A stretch of 59,350 bases of DNA from contig JAHEKC010000007.1 of NCBI GenBank assembly GCA_024638565.1, positions 1 through 59,350 on the forward strand, in the 5' to 3' direction. A program made the position numbers and the translations under genes. How positions within the stretch are numbered: position 1 is the stretch's first letter; the number at the start of each line of letters is the position of its first letter. Below the pieces are notes generated by a model. It did not search any database. It was not told where the DNA came from and worked only from the letters and a program-made list of their open reading frames with translations. Source of the stretch: Bacteroidota bacterium. Lineage in GTDB: Bacteria > Bacteroidota > Bacteroidia > AKYH767-A > OLB10. Positions 43,776 to 52,025 of the stretch are shown in pieces.

Positions 43776-44948
43776 ATGAATTACATTCTCTGCGATATCG
43801 ATCGCGAGCACTTTTTCCCGTTCACCATCACGAAACCGGTCGCCGATTTGCGGGTGGGTATCCTCACCATCCGGGAAAAATGGGAATGCTTCCTCGGGGA
43901 ACGGCTTTCCACGGTCACTGAGCCGTACCTCATACCGAAGTTTCCTTCGCGGAAAGCAGCTCAAAATACCTGTATCAATGCATCTGTTTTGCCGGACACG
44001 CATCTCGTCGAAGCGATCCGGTCCCTGCACAACGGCGAATCGCTCTGGCGCGGAAAGTTGTTCATCGCCGCATGTGGCGGAAAGGATATGATCGCCTTCC
44101 CTCCCGTTGAAATGCTCCGTGCCGGTAAAAAGAAAAGCTATCGCCGTAAGGCCGGTCACCTGCAACGCATCTGGGACCTGTTCCTGCATAACGACGCGCA
44201 GATCCGGGCCGATTTCGACTTGCTTACCGCTGGACGTAAATCCGCTGCCATCCCGAAAAGCGTCAGCGTACGCAACAAAAGCCAGGTATTCATTGAACCG
44301 GGCGCCGTGGTTACCGATTCCGTACTGAATGCCGGTACCGGGCCCATTTATATCGGCGCCGACGCCGAGGTCATGGAAGGATGTACGGTCCGGGGGCCAT
44401 TCGCCCTTTGTTCGCATGGGGTCCTGAAGATGGGTGCCCGTATTTACGGGGCCACTACCCTGGGGCCCTGGTGCAAGGCGGGCGGGGAGATCAACAACAG
44501 CATCATGTCCGGGTACTCCAACAAGGCGCACGAGGGTTTCCTGGGAAATTCCGTCATCGGCGAATGGTGTAACCTGGGTGCCGGCACCAACAACTCCAAC
44601 CTGAAAAACAATTACAGTGATGTGTCCGTTTGGAATTTCAGGAGCGGGGGAATGAAAACTTCCGGGCTCCGGTTTTGCGGCCTGTTTATGGGAGACTATT
44701 CCAGGTCCGGCATCGATACCATGTTCAATACCGGTACGGTCACCGGGGTCAGCGCCAATATTTTCGGTGGCGGCTTTCCACCAAAGTTTATCCCGTCGTT
44801 TTCATGGGGTGGCGCTGAAGGATTTGAGCGGTACAGGCCCGCCAAGGCCATGGAAGCCGTGGCAGCCATGTACAAACGTCGCGGTAAGAGATTCGGAAAA
44901 AAGGACAGTGATCTTTTCAGGGTACTTTATAAACGCAGGGACATCTGA
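43776..44948 (+). CDS. GlmU-like putative sugar nucleotidyltransferase
   Basis: 390 residues from the ATG at 43776 (MNYILCDIDREHFFPFTITK); a GTG at 43767 is also possible. The N-terminal ~160 residues correspond to a degenerate nucleotidyltransferase region that lacks the usual LAAGxGTRM loop. Residues ~175-345 are a left-handed hexapeptide-repeat helix (VFIEPGAVVTDSVLNAGTGP, then IYIGADAEVMEGCTVRGPFA, then IGEWCNLGAGTNNSNLKNNY) resembling the acetyltransferase half of GlmU. The family is common in Bacteroidota; its substrate is not settled. The likely -7 box TATTTTCG ends 8 bases before the ATG. Confidence 0.82.
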   Translation: MNYILCDIDREHFFPFTITKPVADLRVGILTIREKWECFLGERLSTVTEPYLIPKFPSRKAAQNTCINASVLPDTHLVEAIRSLHNGESLWRGKLFIAACGGKDMIAFPPVEMLRAGKKKSYRRKAGHLQRIWDLFLHNDAQIRADFDLLTAGRKSAAIPKSVSVRNKSQVFIEPGAVVTDSVLNAGTGPIYIGADAEVMEGCTVRGPFALCSHGVLKMGARIYGATTLGPWCKAGGEINNSIMSGYSNKAHEGFLGNSVIGEWCNLGAGTNNSNLKNNYSDVSVWNFRSGGMKTSGLRFCGLFMGDYSRSGIDTMFNTGTVTGVSANIFGGGFPPKFIPSFSWGGAEGFERYRPAKAMEAVAAMYKRRGKRFGKKDSDLFRVLYKRRDI

Positions 44949-45068
44949 TTCATGGCAGCCCGGCTGCATCAAGTGCTATTACCGCACGAAGGTGGCACAG
45001 CTATTGAAATAGGGGGCTTTTGCCCAATTGAGACGTATAGTTTGACAAATTGACACAGAGATATTTAC

Positions 45069-47555
45069 ATGTTTGAAGATCAAAAAAAGGCCCAACAGCT
45101 TGTTATTGGAGGGATTGCGGATGATGACGGGGACCTGATTCCGCTTTTGACCCCGGGTGACGAGGAATCCATTAATGCTGAAAAAATACCCGATGTACTG
45201 TCAATATTGCCGCTTAAAAATACAGTGCTTTTTCCAGGGGTGGTGATTCCCATTACCGTGGGCCGTGACAAGTCCATCAGCCTTATCAAGGATGCATACA
45301 AGGGAAGCAAGATCATCGGAGTTGTGTCGCAGAAGGACGCCTCTATTGAAGATCCTGAATTCAAAGACCTGAACAAGGTAGGGTCAGTGGCATTCATCCT
45401 GAAGATGCTGCGCATGCCTGACGGCAACACCACGGTTATCATTCAGGGCAAAAGGAGATTCGAAACCACAGAGGAGGTGCAGACGGATCCGTATATGAAG
45501 GCGAGAATCAACCCGCTGCCTGACACCAAGCCGCCAAAAGGAGAAAAGGAGTTCCTGGCGCTCGTGGATTCCCTCAAGGACATCTCGAACCAGATCATCC
45601 AGCAGTCCCCCAATATCCCCTCGGAAGCCGGATTTGCACTCAGGAACATCGAAAGCCCCGGGTTCCTGATCAACTTCATATCATCAAACATGAACGCCGA
45701 TGTGTCCCAGAAGCAGGAACTGCTGGAACTCGTCGATGTGAAGGCACGGGCCACCCGCCTGCTGGAACTCCTGACCAAGGAATTGCAGATGCTGGAACTC
45801 AAAAACCAGATTCAATCCAAGGTCAAGGGAGACATCGACAAACAGCAACGCGAATATTTCCTGAATCAGCAGCTGCGGACCATACAGGAGGAACTCGGCG
45901 GCACACCCGTGGACAAGGAGCTGAACGAACTGAAGGAACGGGCCTCCAAGAAAAAGTGGAGCAAGGAGGTGGCCGAGGTATTTCAAAAGGAGGTGGAACG
46001 GCTGGGCCGCATCAACCCTGCCGCTGCCGAATATTCCGTCACGCTGAATTACCTGGACCTGCTGCTGGACCTGCCCTGGAATGAATTTTCAAAGGACAAT
46101 TTCGACCTGAAACACGCACAGAAGGTCCTGGACAAGGACCATTACGGGCTCGAAAAGATAAAAGCACGCATCATGGAGTACCTGGCCGTGCTGAAGCTGA
46201 AAGGCAATATGAAATCGCCTATCATGTGCCTGGTGGGCCCTCCCGGGGTGGGCAAGACTTCGCTTGGCAAGAGCATCGCCGCCGCGCTGGGCCGTAAGTA
46301 TGTGCGCATGTCGCTCGGTGGCTTGCGGGACGAAGCGGAAATACGGGGACACCGCAAGACCTATATCGGTGCCATGCCCGGGCGCATCATCCAGAATATC
46401 AAGAAAGCCAAATCCAGCAATCCTGTATTCGTGCTGGACGAGGTGGACAAGCTTACAAGCGACTTCCACGGTGATCCGTCATCCGCGTTGCTCGAGGTGC
46501 TCGACCCGGAACAGAACAACGCTTTTTACGACAATTTCGTCGAGATCGAATACGATCTTTCAAACGTGCTGTTCATCGCTACAGCCAATACGCTGAGCAC
46601 GATCCAGCCCGCCCTGCGTGACCGGATGGAGATCGTCCAGCTGGACGGCTACACGGTGGAGGAGAAAGTCCAGATTGCACTCAGGCACCTGGTACCGAAA
46701 CAGCTGAGGGCGCATGGCGTGAAGAAAAAGCAGGTGCAGTTCAATGGCGCTGTTATCGAATCAATCATTGACAAGTATACGAGTGAATCCGGTGTACGAA
46801 GCCTGGAACGGAATATCGCTTCGGTAATCAGATTCCTGGCCAAGTCCATTGCGATGAACGAAGCATATGAATCCAGGGTAAGCATAGACCGGCTGGGTGA
46901 TATCCTGGGACCCCCAAGGTTTATCAAGGACCGGTGGCTGGACAATACGCATGCCGGGGTGGTGACCGGGCTGGCGTGGACGCCTAACGGCGGTGATATC
47001 CTTTTTATCGAAACAAGCCTTAATCCCGGCAAGGGAAAGCTGGCGCTCACCGGCAACCTCGGGGATGTGATGAAAGAATCGGCCGCGATAGCGCTGGCAT
47101 ATGTCAAGGCGCATGCGGGCGACCTGGGCCTGGAGCCGGGTGTATTCGATTCCAATGACATCCATCTGCATGTGCCGGAGGGTGCCACGCCCAAGGATGG
47201 CCCTTCGGCGGGCATTACCATGCTTACCTCCCTGGCCTCCGCCTTCACCCAGCGCAAGGTCAAGAAGAAGATGGCCATGACAGGTGAGATCACCCTCCGC
47301 GGCCGGGTGCTTCCCGTGGGCGGGATCAAGGAGAAGATTCTGGCAGCCAAACGGGCCGGAATCAGCACGATTGTCCTGAGTGCCGATAACAGGAAGGACG
47401 TGGATGACATCAAGGAAGATTACCTTAAAGGCCTGAAATTCCACTATGTAGAGGAGATGATCGAGGTTCTCGATTTCGCCCTGCTGCGGGAAAAGGTCAG
47501 GGACGCCAGGATGCCGGCCGTGGGCCCTGCCAGGCCCGGAAACGGCATAAAATAA
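45069..47555 (+). CDS. lon: ATP-dependent Lon protease
   Basis: 828 residues. The N-terminal substrate-binding domain (~45-245; [20 protein letters not shown]) is followed by a coiled-coil stretch (~245-350), an AAA+ module (Walker [14 protein letters not shown] near residue 397; Walker [11 protein letters not shown]) and a Ser-Lys protease domain (catalytic Ser in [12 protein letters not shown], Lys in [16 protein letters not shown]). It degrades damaged and regulatory proteins in the cytoplasm. The 120-base upstream region is AT-rich; I see no heat-shock operator that I recognise. Confidence 0.98.
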   Translation: MFEDQKKAQQLVIGGIADDDGDLIPLLTPGDEESINAEKIPDVLSILPLKNTVLFPGVVIPITVGRDKSISLIKDAYKGSKIIGVVSQKDASIEDPEFKDLNKVGSVAFILKMLRMPDGNTTVIIQGKRRFETTEEVQTDPYMKARINPLPDTKPPKGEKEFLALVDSLKDISNQIIQQSPNIPSEAGFALRNIESPGFLINFISSNMNADVSQKQELLELVDVKARATRLLELLTKELQMLELKNQIQSKVKGDIDKQQREYFLNQQLRTIQEELGGTPVDKELNELKERASKKKWSKEVAEVFQKEVERLGRINPAAAEYSVTLNYLDLLLDLPWNEFSKDNFDLKHAQKVLDKDHYGLEKIKARIMEYLAVLKLKGNMKSPIMCLVGPPGVGKTSLGKSIAAALGRKYVRMSLGGLRDEAEIRGHRKTYIGAMPGRIIQNIKKAKSSNPVFVLDEVDKLTSDFHGDPSSALLEVLDPEQNNAFYDNFVEIEYDLSNVLFIATANTLSTIQPALRDRMEIVQLDGYTVEEKVQIALRHLVPKQLRAHGVKKKQVQFNGAVIESIIDKYTSESGVRSLERNIASVIRFLAKSIAMNEAYESRVSIDRLGDILGPPRFIKDRWLDNTHAGVVTGLAWTPNGGDILFIETSLNPGKGKLALTGNLGDVMKESAAIALAYVKAHAGDLGLEPGVFDSNDIHLHVPEGATPKDGPSAGITMLTSLASAFTQRKVKKKMAMTGEITLRGRVLPVGGIKEKILAAKRAGISTIVLSADNRKDVDDIKEDYLKGLKFHYVEEMIEVLDFALLREKVRDARMPAVGPARPGNGIK

Positions 47556-47622
47556 TTCAAAAGGACAGCAATATTCCCAGGGGCATGCCGTTATAAGGCC
47601 ATGAACTCACCAAATTATACAT

Positions 47623-47874
47623 ATGGGAAAAACGTCTACCACGAATGATCTGATTCTTTACCTCTACAACGAAACACCACTTACCGAAACGGTCCTGATC
47701 CAAAAGGACATCGACACAGATCCCGCCACAGAAGCGGAATTCGAAAGCCTGAAAAAGGCACAGCATTTACTGGATTGTATGTTGGAACGGCCGGCAAACA
47801 GTTGCCTGAGAAGCATCATGCGCTATTCCGGTCGCACGAGCCGGGGCCGGAAATCCCGTGCGGTGACGCATTGA
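47623..47874 (+). CDS. Small conserved-looking protein of unknown function
   Basis: 83 residues. The start MGKTSTTNDLILYLYNETPL and the following acidic helix (EAEFESLKKAQHLLDCML) resemble a short helical protein common in Bacteroidota genomes. Its layout recalls the N-terminal part of anti-sigma factors, but it has no zinc-finger Cys/His set and no membrane helix. The C-terminus is basic (GRTSRGRKSR). It lies between lon and nth on the same strand. No function is claimed. Confidence 0.7.
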   Translation: MGKTSTTNDLILYLYNETPLTETVLIQKDIDTDPATEAEFESLKKAQHLLDCMLERPANSCLRSIMRYSGRTSRGRKSRAVTH

Positions 47875-47926
47875 TCCGGACCTGTTGTTTTCGTTAAATT
47901 GGCGGTCCTTCAACCGCCGGATTCCA

Positions 47927-48625
47927 TTGCGTAAAGCTGATCGCTACAGGTATATCCTTTCCTGGTTCGAACATCACGCGCCCGCTCCCGAAACGGAGCT
48001 GATGTACGAAAATCCATACCAGTTGCTCGTGGCAGTAATCCTGTCGGCGCAATGCACTGACAAGCGCGTGAACATGACCACGCCTGATTTTTTCAGGGCT
48101 TTTCCGGATGTCGAGACCCTTGCCGCGCACAGTGACCGGGAGATATACCCGTTAATCAGGAGCATCAGCTACCCCAATAACAAGGCACGGCACCTCGCGG
48201 GCATGGCACGCATGCTTCGTGACCAATTCACTTCCGAGGTTCCTTCCACGGTGGAGGAACTGCAGCAGCTGCCCGGGGTCGGCAGGAAAACTGCCAATGT
48301 AATTGCATCTGTCGTTTTTGAAAAAGCAGCCATGGCCGTTGACACGCATGTATTCAGGGTATCGGCCCGAACAGGGCTTACCACCAATGCACGTACCCCA
48401 CTTGCGGCTGAGCGGCAGCTGGTACGACATATCCCGGAAGAGAAGGTTCGTCTCGCCCACCACTGGCTGATCCTTCACGGCCGGTATGTCTGCAAGGCAC
48501 GCCGGCCGCAGTGCGAATCCTGCGGCATTCGGAGCTGGTGCAAGTATTATGAGGCCCTCGTCAAACGAACCGGCATTAAAGGGCGTGCGGTGAAACGGGC
48601 TTCCCCAAAAAAACAAGTCAAGTGA
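47927..48625 (+). CDS. nth: Endonuclease III
   Basis: 232 residues if read from TTG at 47927, which places the N-terminus (RKADRYRYILSWFEHH) where the family starts; a TTG at 47885 gives 14 more. No ATG is available before MYENPYQLL. It is a DNA glycosylase/AP lyase for oxidised pyrimidines. The helix-hairpin-helix is LPGVGRKTANVIASVVF, the catalytic Lys is in SAQCTDKRVN, the Asp in MAVDTHVFRVSAR, and the iron-sulfur ligands C-x6-C-x2-C-x5-C are in CKARRPQCESCGIRSWC. The TGA stop overlaps the GTG start of the next gene. Confidence 0.94.
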   Translation: MRKADRYRYILSWFEHHAPAPETELMYENPYQLLVAVILSAQCTDKRVNMTTPDFFRAFPDVETLAAHSDREIYPLIRSISYPNNKARHLAGMARMLRDQFTSEVPSTVEELQQLPGVGRKTANVIASVVFEKAAMAVDTHVFRVSARTGLTTNARTPLAAERQLVRHIPEEKVRLAHHWLILHGRYVCKARRPQCESCGIRSWCKYYEALVKRTGIKGRAVKRASPKKQVK

Positions 48626-49107
48626 AAACCTTCCTGATAACCACGCTGCTCATTTCCCTATCTTGCAGTTTACTGAGGGCGCAGTCCGCCACAGGCCGCC
48701 CGCAAACCGAAGAAAAGGTGAACTATAAACGAGTTGTTATCAAATCGGAACAGGCCCCGGAGCCTATTGGCGCGTACAGCCAGGCGGTTCGGGCTGGAAA
48801 CCTGCTTTATGTATCAGGGCAAATTGCGATCGACCCTGTAACAGGTGAATTGATCAAAGCCAATATCAGTGTCGAAACCAGGCAGGTGATGCGCAACATC
48901 AAAGCTATTCTGGAAGAAGCAGGAAGCGGGATGCACCAGGTTATCAAATCAACCATCTTTCTCAGGGACCTGGAACAGTTCGGAGTGGTAAACGAGGTTT
49001 ACGAAAGCTATTTCGAGGACACCTATCCCGCCCGCGAGACCGTGCAGGTAGCCCGGTTGCCCAAAGACGTAAGCCTGGAAATTTCAGTCATTGCCTGGGT
49101 CGACTGA
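48622..49107 (+). CDS. Exported RidA-family protein
   Basis: 161 residues. The RidA domain (~36-160) is complete: PIGAYSQAVRAGNLLYVSGQ, then TRQVMRNIKAILEEAGSG and YPARETVQVARLPKDVSLEI, where R138 matches the Arg that binds the carboxylate of imine substrates. RidA hydrolyses reactive enamines/imines made by PLP enzymes and is normally cytoplasmic. This copy has an N-terminal extension (MKTFLITTLLISLSCSLLRA) that looks like a signal peptide. The GTG start overlaps the nth stop (GTGA), so it should be coupled to nth. Confidence 0.88.
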   Translation: MKTFLITTLLISLSCSLLRAQSATGRPQTEEKVNYKRVVIKSEQAPEPIGAYSQAVRAGNLLYVSGQIAIDPVTGELIKANISVETRQVMRNIKAILEEAGSGMHQVIKSTIFLRDLEQFGVVNEVYESYFEDTYPARETVQVARLPKDVSLEISVIAWVD

Positions 49108-49114
49108 AACGGTT

Positions 49115-49831
49115 TCAGGTTAAGGCGAAAAGATCACCTATGCCAATGCGGCGTTCAGCGTTAAAACCCTCAGCATATGGCACCCCTATCATCCGGCCCC
49201 ACTCGAGCGCGCGGAATTCGAGCGCGTCCAGAAACTGCCTGCTCGAAATGGGGGTTTCCGGTTCCCTGGATTTTTCATCATAGAACTGTGACTTGAATGC
49301 CATGATGGCACTCATGCGCTTATCCACGAATCCGCTAATATCGACAAGCAGGTCAGGCTTCGGCATCCGGTCCTGGATATAATGCAGCACGATACGCGGA
49401 CGGAAAGCCACCTGGTGCTTGCCTTTATATGTCGTCTTAACCTTGGGCAGACCTGCCAGGAAACAGGCATCCGCCACCAGGCGCGCGCCAACGGCATGAT
49501 CGGGATGGCGGTCCTCCAGTGCATTGGCAAGCACGATATGCGGCCTTGCGGCACGAATCTTCCGTACCACGGCCATGCGGCTTGGCTTGTCGTTAACCAG
49601 GAAACCATCCTTCATGCCCAGGTTCTCCCTGAATGAAACCCCCAAAACCTTCGCAGCTGCTTTCGCTTCTTTTAACCGGGTGGCGGCGTTGCCCCGTGTT
49701 CCCAGTTCTCCATTGGTCAGGTCAACAATGCCGGTTTTACGCCCTTCCGCCACGTGCCGGGCAATGGTACCGCTGCAACACAGGTCCACGTCGTCCGGAT
49801 GGGCGCCAAAGGCAAGAATGTCTACTTTCAT
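49115..49831 (-). CDS. bshB1: Bacillithiol biosynthesis deacetylase BshB1
   Basis: 238 residues of the PIG-L/LmbE-like zinc deacetylase family. The metal motif is FGAHPDDVDLCCSGTIA, the second ligand set is EDRHPDHAVGARLVADACFL, and TNGELGTRGNAATRLKEA and YDEKSREPETPISSRQFLD are typical of the BshB1 branch. It removes acetyl from GlcNAc-malate to give GlcN-malate, the second step of bacillithiol synthesis, implying that this organism makes bacillithiol as its low-molecular-weight thiol. bshA and bshC are not in the window. It converges with the RidA gene. A 7-of-8 -7 box (CATTTTTG on the minus strand) lies at 49846-49853. Confidence 0.93.
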   Translation of the reverse strand: MKVDILAFGAHPDDVDLCCSGTIARHVAEGRKTGIVDLTNGELGTRGNAATRLKEAKAAAKVLGVSFRENLGMKDGFLVNDKPSRMAVVRKIRAARPHIVLANALEDRHPDHAVGARLVADACFLAGLPKVKTTYKGKHQVAFRPRIVLHYIQDRMPKPDLLVDISGFVDKRMSAIMAFKSQFYDEKSREPETPISSRQFLDALEFRALEWGRMIGVPYAEGFNAERRIGIGDLFALT

Positions 49832-49902
49832 GTCTTCCGTTTGTGCAAAAATGTTTTTTTTAATTTACTTAGCAAAAGCGGCACAATGGCCGCTCCCGGG
49901 GC

Positions 49903-50556
49903 ATGCGCAATATCTTCACACTGGTCGGAAAGGAAATCACGCTTGAATGGCGGAATAAATATGCGCTGAGCGGGGTCTTCATATATGTGATCTCGACCAT
50001 TTTCATCTGCTACAATGCCTTCCGGCAGATGATCGACCCGCAGGCCTGGAATGCACTGTTCTGGATAATCCTTCTTTTCGCCGCCGTAAATGCCGTGGCC
50101 AAAAGCTTCATGCAGGAGACCAGGGGGCTTCAGCTATTCTATTATTCCTTCCTCGACCCCCAGCAGGTCATCCTGGCACGCATCGTTTACAATAGCGTTT
50201 TGATGACCGTGATCTCCCTGGCCAGTTTCGGTTTTTACACGGTATTTCTCGGCAACCTCGTTGCCGATGTACCGATGTTTCTACTCGGGCTGCTGCTTGG
50301 TTCAACGGGATTTGCCGCCGTGCTTACCCTGGTTAGCGCCATCGCATCCCGCGCGGGCAACAGCGCCTCATTGATGGCGGTGCTCAGCTTCCCCATCCTG
50401 CTGCCGTTGCTGATCACGGTGATCCGGTTCTCGCGCAACGCCATGGAAGGCTTCAGCTGGTCGGTCAACAACCCGCACCTGCTCGTATTGCTGTCCTTAA
50501 ACGCCCTGGTGATCGCACTTGCCTATTTATTATTTCCCTATATTTGGAAGGCTTGA
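49903..50556 (+). CDS. ccmB: Heme exporter/cytochrome c maturation protein CcmB
   Basis: 217 residues and six hydrophobic helices. MRNIFTLVGKEITLEWRNKY is the family N-terminus, followed by a middle block KSFMQETRGLQLFYYSFLD with typical spacing. CcmB is the membrane half of the CcmAB ABC complex, which releases holo-CcmE from the CcmC complex using ATP. The ATPase gene ccmA is not next to it. First gene of the ccmB-C-D-E-F cluster. Confidence 0.9.
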   Translation: MRNIFTLVGKEITLEWRNKYALSGVFIYVISTIFICYNAFRQMIDPQAWNALFWIILLFAAVNAVAKSFMQETRGLQLFYYSFLDPQQVILARIVYNSVLMTVISLASFGFYTVFLGNLVADVPMFLLGLLLGSTGFAAVLTLVSAIASRAGNSASLMAVLSFPILLPLLITVIRFSRNAMEGFSWSVNNPHLLVLLSLNALVIALAYLLFPYIWKA

Positions 50557-50677
50557 GGCAGGGCCGATTTTTACCAGTAAATCATTGAATTTCAGCTATT
50601 TTGATACGTCTAACTACGGCGTTTTTGATGCGTGAACTATCCCCGCCGCAAGGGGCCGGGAGACCTGCCAGCCGCGG

Positions 50678-51337
50678 ATGATGAGATACGTTTGGAAAAT
50701 AGCGGCCGCCCTTTTGGTTTATTATTCCCTGGTTGCCGGGCTGACCGGAGAGGTTCCGCGTATGGCCATCCTGAACGAAACGATCCGTAACATTTATTTT
50801 CATGTGCCCATGTGGTTCACCATGATGGCGTTGTTCCTGGTTTCGCTGATCTATTCCCTGAAATATCTTTCCGGCTCCTCCCCGGATCACGACCTGGTGG
50901 CCGCCGAGGCCGCACGTGTGGCCATGGTCTTCGGTATTGCCGGCCTGCTGACCGGAATGCTATGGGCCCGGTTTACCTGGGGCGCCTGGTGGGTCAACGA
51001 TACGAAGCTGAACGGATCAGCTGCCACCATGCTGGTCTATGCCGCGTATTTCATCCTGCGGAATTCGGTTCCGGAAAAACAAAAACGTGCCAGGCTGTCG
51101 GCCGTCTATGCGATCTTTTCGTTCAGCCTGATGATCGTTTTCATCATGGTGCTCCCCAGGCTGACGGACTCGCTGCATCCCGGTAACGGCGGGAATCCGG
51201 CATTCGGTTCATACGATCTCGACAGCAGGATGAGGGCAGTGTTCTATCCCGCGGTTGCGGGCTGGATCCTGGTAGGTCTCTGGATCCTTCAAATCAGGAT
51301 ACGAACCCGCAAACTGGAAAATACGGTGAGCATATGA
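50678..51337 (+). CDS. ccmC: Cytochrome c maturation protein CcmC
   Basis: 219 residues, six membrane helices. The periplasmic tryptophan-rich WWD loop is ARFTWGAWWVNDTKLNGS, the heme-handling motif, and NETIRNIYFHVPMWFTMM carries the first axial His. It attaches heme to CcmE. Two adjacent ATG codons open the gene. Its stop overlaps the ATG of the ccmD-like gene (ATGA). The 121-base gap from ccmB shows no gene. Confidence 0.93.
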   Translation: MMRYVWKIAAALLVYYSLVAGLTGEVPRMAILNETIRNIYFHVPMWFTMMALFLVSLIYSLKYLSGSSPDHDLVAAEAARVAMVFGIAGLLTGMLWARFTWGAWWVNDTKLNGSAATMLVYAAYFILRNSVPEKQKRARLSAVYAIFSFSLMIVFIMVLPRLTDSLHPGNGGNPAFGSYDLDSRMRAVFYPAVAGWILVGLWILQIRIRTRKLENTVSI

Positions 51338-51555
51338 AGAAATTTCAACTGATACTGGCCTTATGCATGACATGCCTGCCGGCCTTCGCCCAGCAGGGTG
51401 TTGATATGGCCGATACCATGCGGTCCGAAGGCAAGATCTACGTGGTGGTGGGCGTTATGGCCATCGTATTCACGGTGGTACTCGTTTACCTGGTCCTGCT
51501 CGACAGGAAGATCGGCCGGCTTGAACGCAAAATCCGGAACAGAGCCGGAACTTAA
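51334..51555 (+). CDS. ccmD: CcmD-family small membrane protein
   Basis: 73 residues. A possible cleavable signal (MKKFQLILALCMTCLPAFAQ), a short acidic linker, one membrane helix (VVVGVMAIVFTVVLVYLVLL) and a basic cytoplasmic tail (DRKIGRLERKIRNR). The second half is the usual CcmD layout; the first is longer than in proteobacteria, as is common in Bacteroidota. CcmD helps holo-CcmE leave the CcmABC complex. It overlaps ccmC by 4 bases. Confidence 0.8.
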   Translation: MKKFQLILALCMTCLPAFAQQGVDMADTMRSEGKIYVVVGVMAIVFTVVLVYLVLLDRKIGRLERKIRNRAGT

Positions 51556-51574
51556 CCTGCAAGTTATTTAACAC

Positions 51575-51976
51575 ATGAAAAAATCATATATTATAGGTAT
51601 CGTTGTGATCGCGGCCGCATTCGCCATCATCGTAAGTACGGTCAGCAAGTCGTCCACGTACGCTGATTTCGGTACGGCGGCGGACCATCCGGGCAAAGTG
51701 TATCACGTGGTAGGCACACTCAACCTGGACCGGCCTTTTGAATACGACCCGGAGGTGAATGCGAATATTTTCGGATTTTTCATGAAAGACAACAACGGTG
51801 TTGAGTACAAGGTCCTTTACAACGGTACAAAGCCGCAGGATTTTGAAAAGTCCGAACAGATTGTCATTATCGGAAAGATGAAAGACGAGGTTTTTGTGGC
51901 TTCGGATATCCTGATGAAGTGCCCGTCGAAATACGCGGGGAATGAAATGCAGCAACAAAACCTGCCAAATCCATGA
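51575..51976 (+). CDS. ccmE: Cytochrome c maturation protein CcmE, CxxxY variant
   Basis: 133 residues: an N-terminal anchor (SYIIGIVVIAAAFAIIVSTV) then an OB-fold domain (~35-120; YHVVGTLNLDRPFEY, then VEYKVLYNGTKPQDFEKSEQ and VIIGKMKDEVFVASDILMK). The heme-attachment motif HxxxY of classical CcmE reads C116-PSK-Y120 here, so Cys replaces the His that binds heme covalently. CxxxY CcmE proteins are known from Desulfovibrio and archaea. It carries heme from CcmC to CcmF in the periplasm. It starts 19 bases after the ccmD-like gene. Confidence 0.93.
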   Translation: MKKSYIIGIVVIAAAFAIIVSTVSKSSTYADFGTAADHPGKVYHVVGTLNLDRPFEYDPEVNANIFGFFMKDNNGVEYKVLYNGTKPQDFEKSEQIVIIGKMKDEVFVASDILMKCPSKYAGNEMQQQNLPNP

Positions 51977-52025
51977 GTTCGCATGCCCCGGATTGACACC
52001 CGGTTCGTACGTCAGCAGAAATTAG

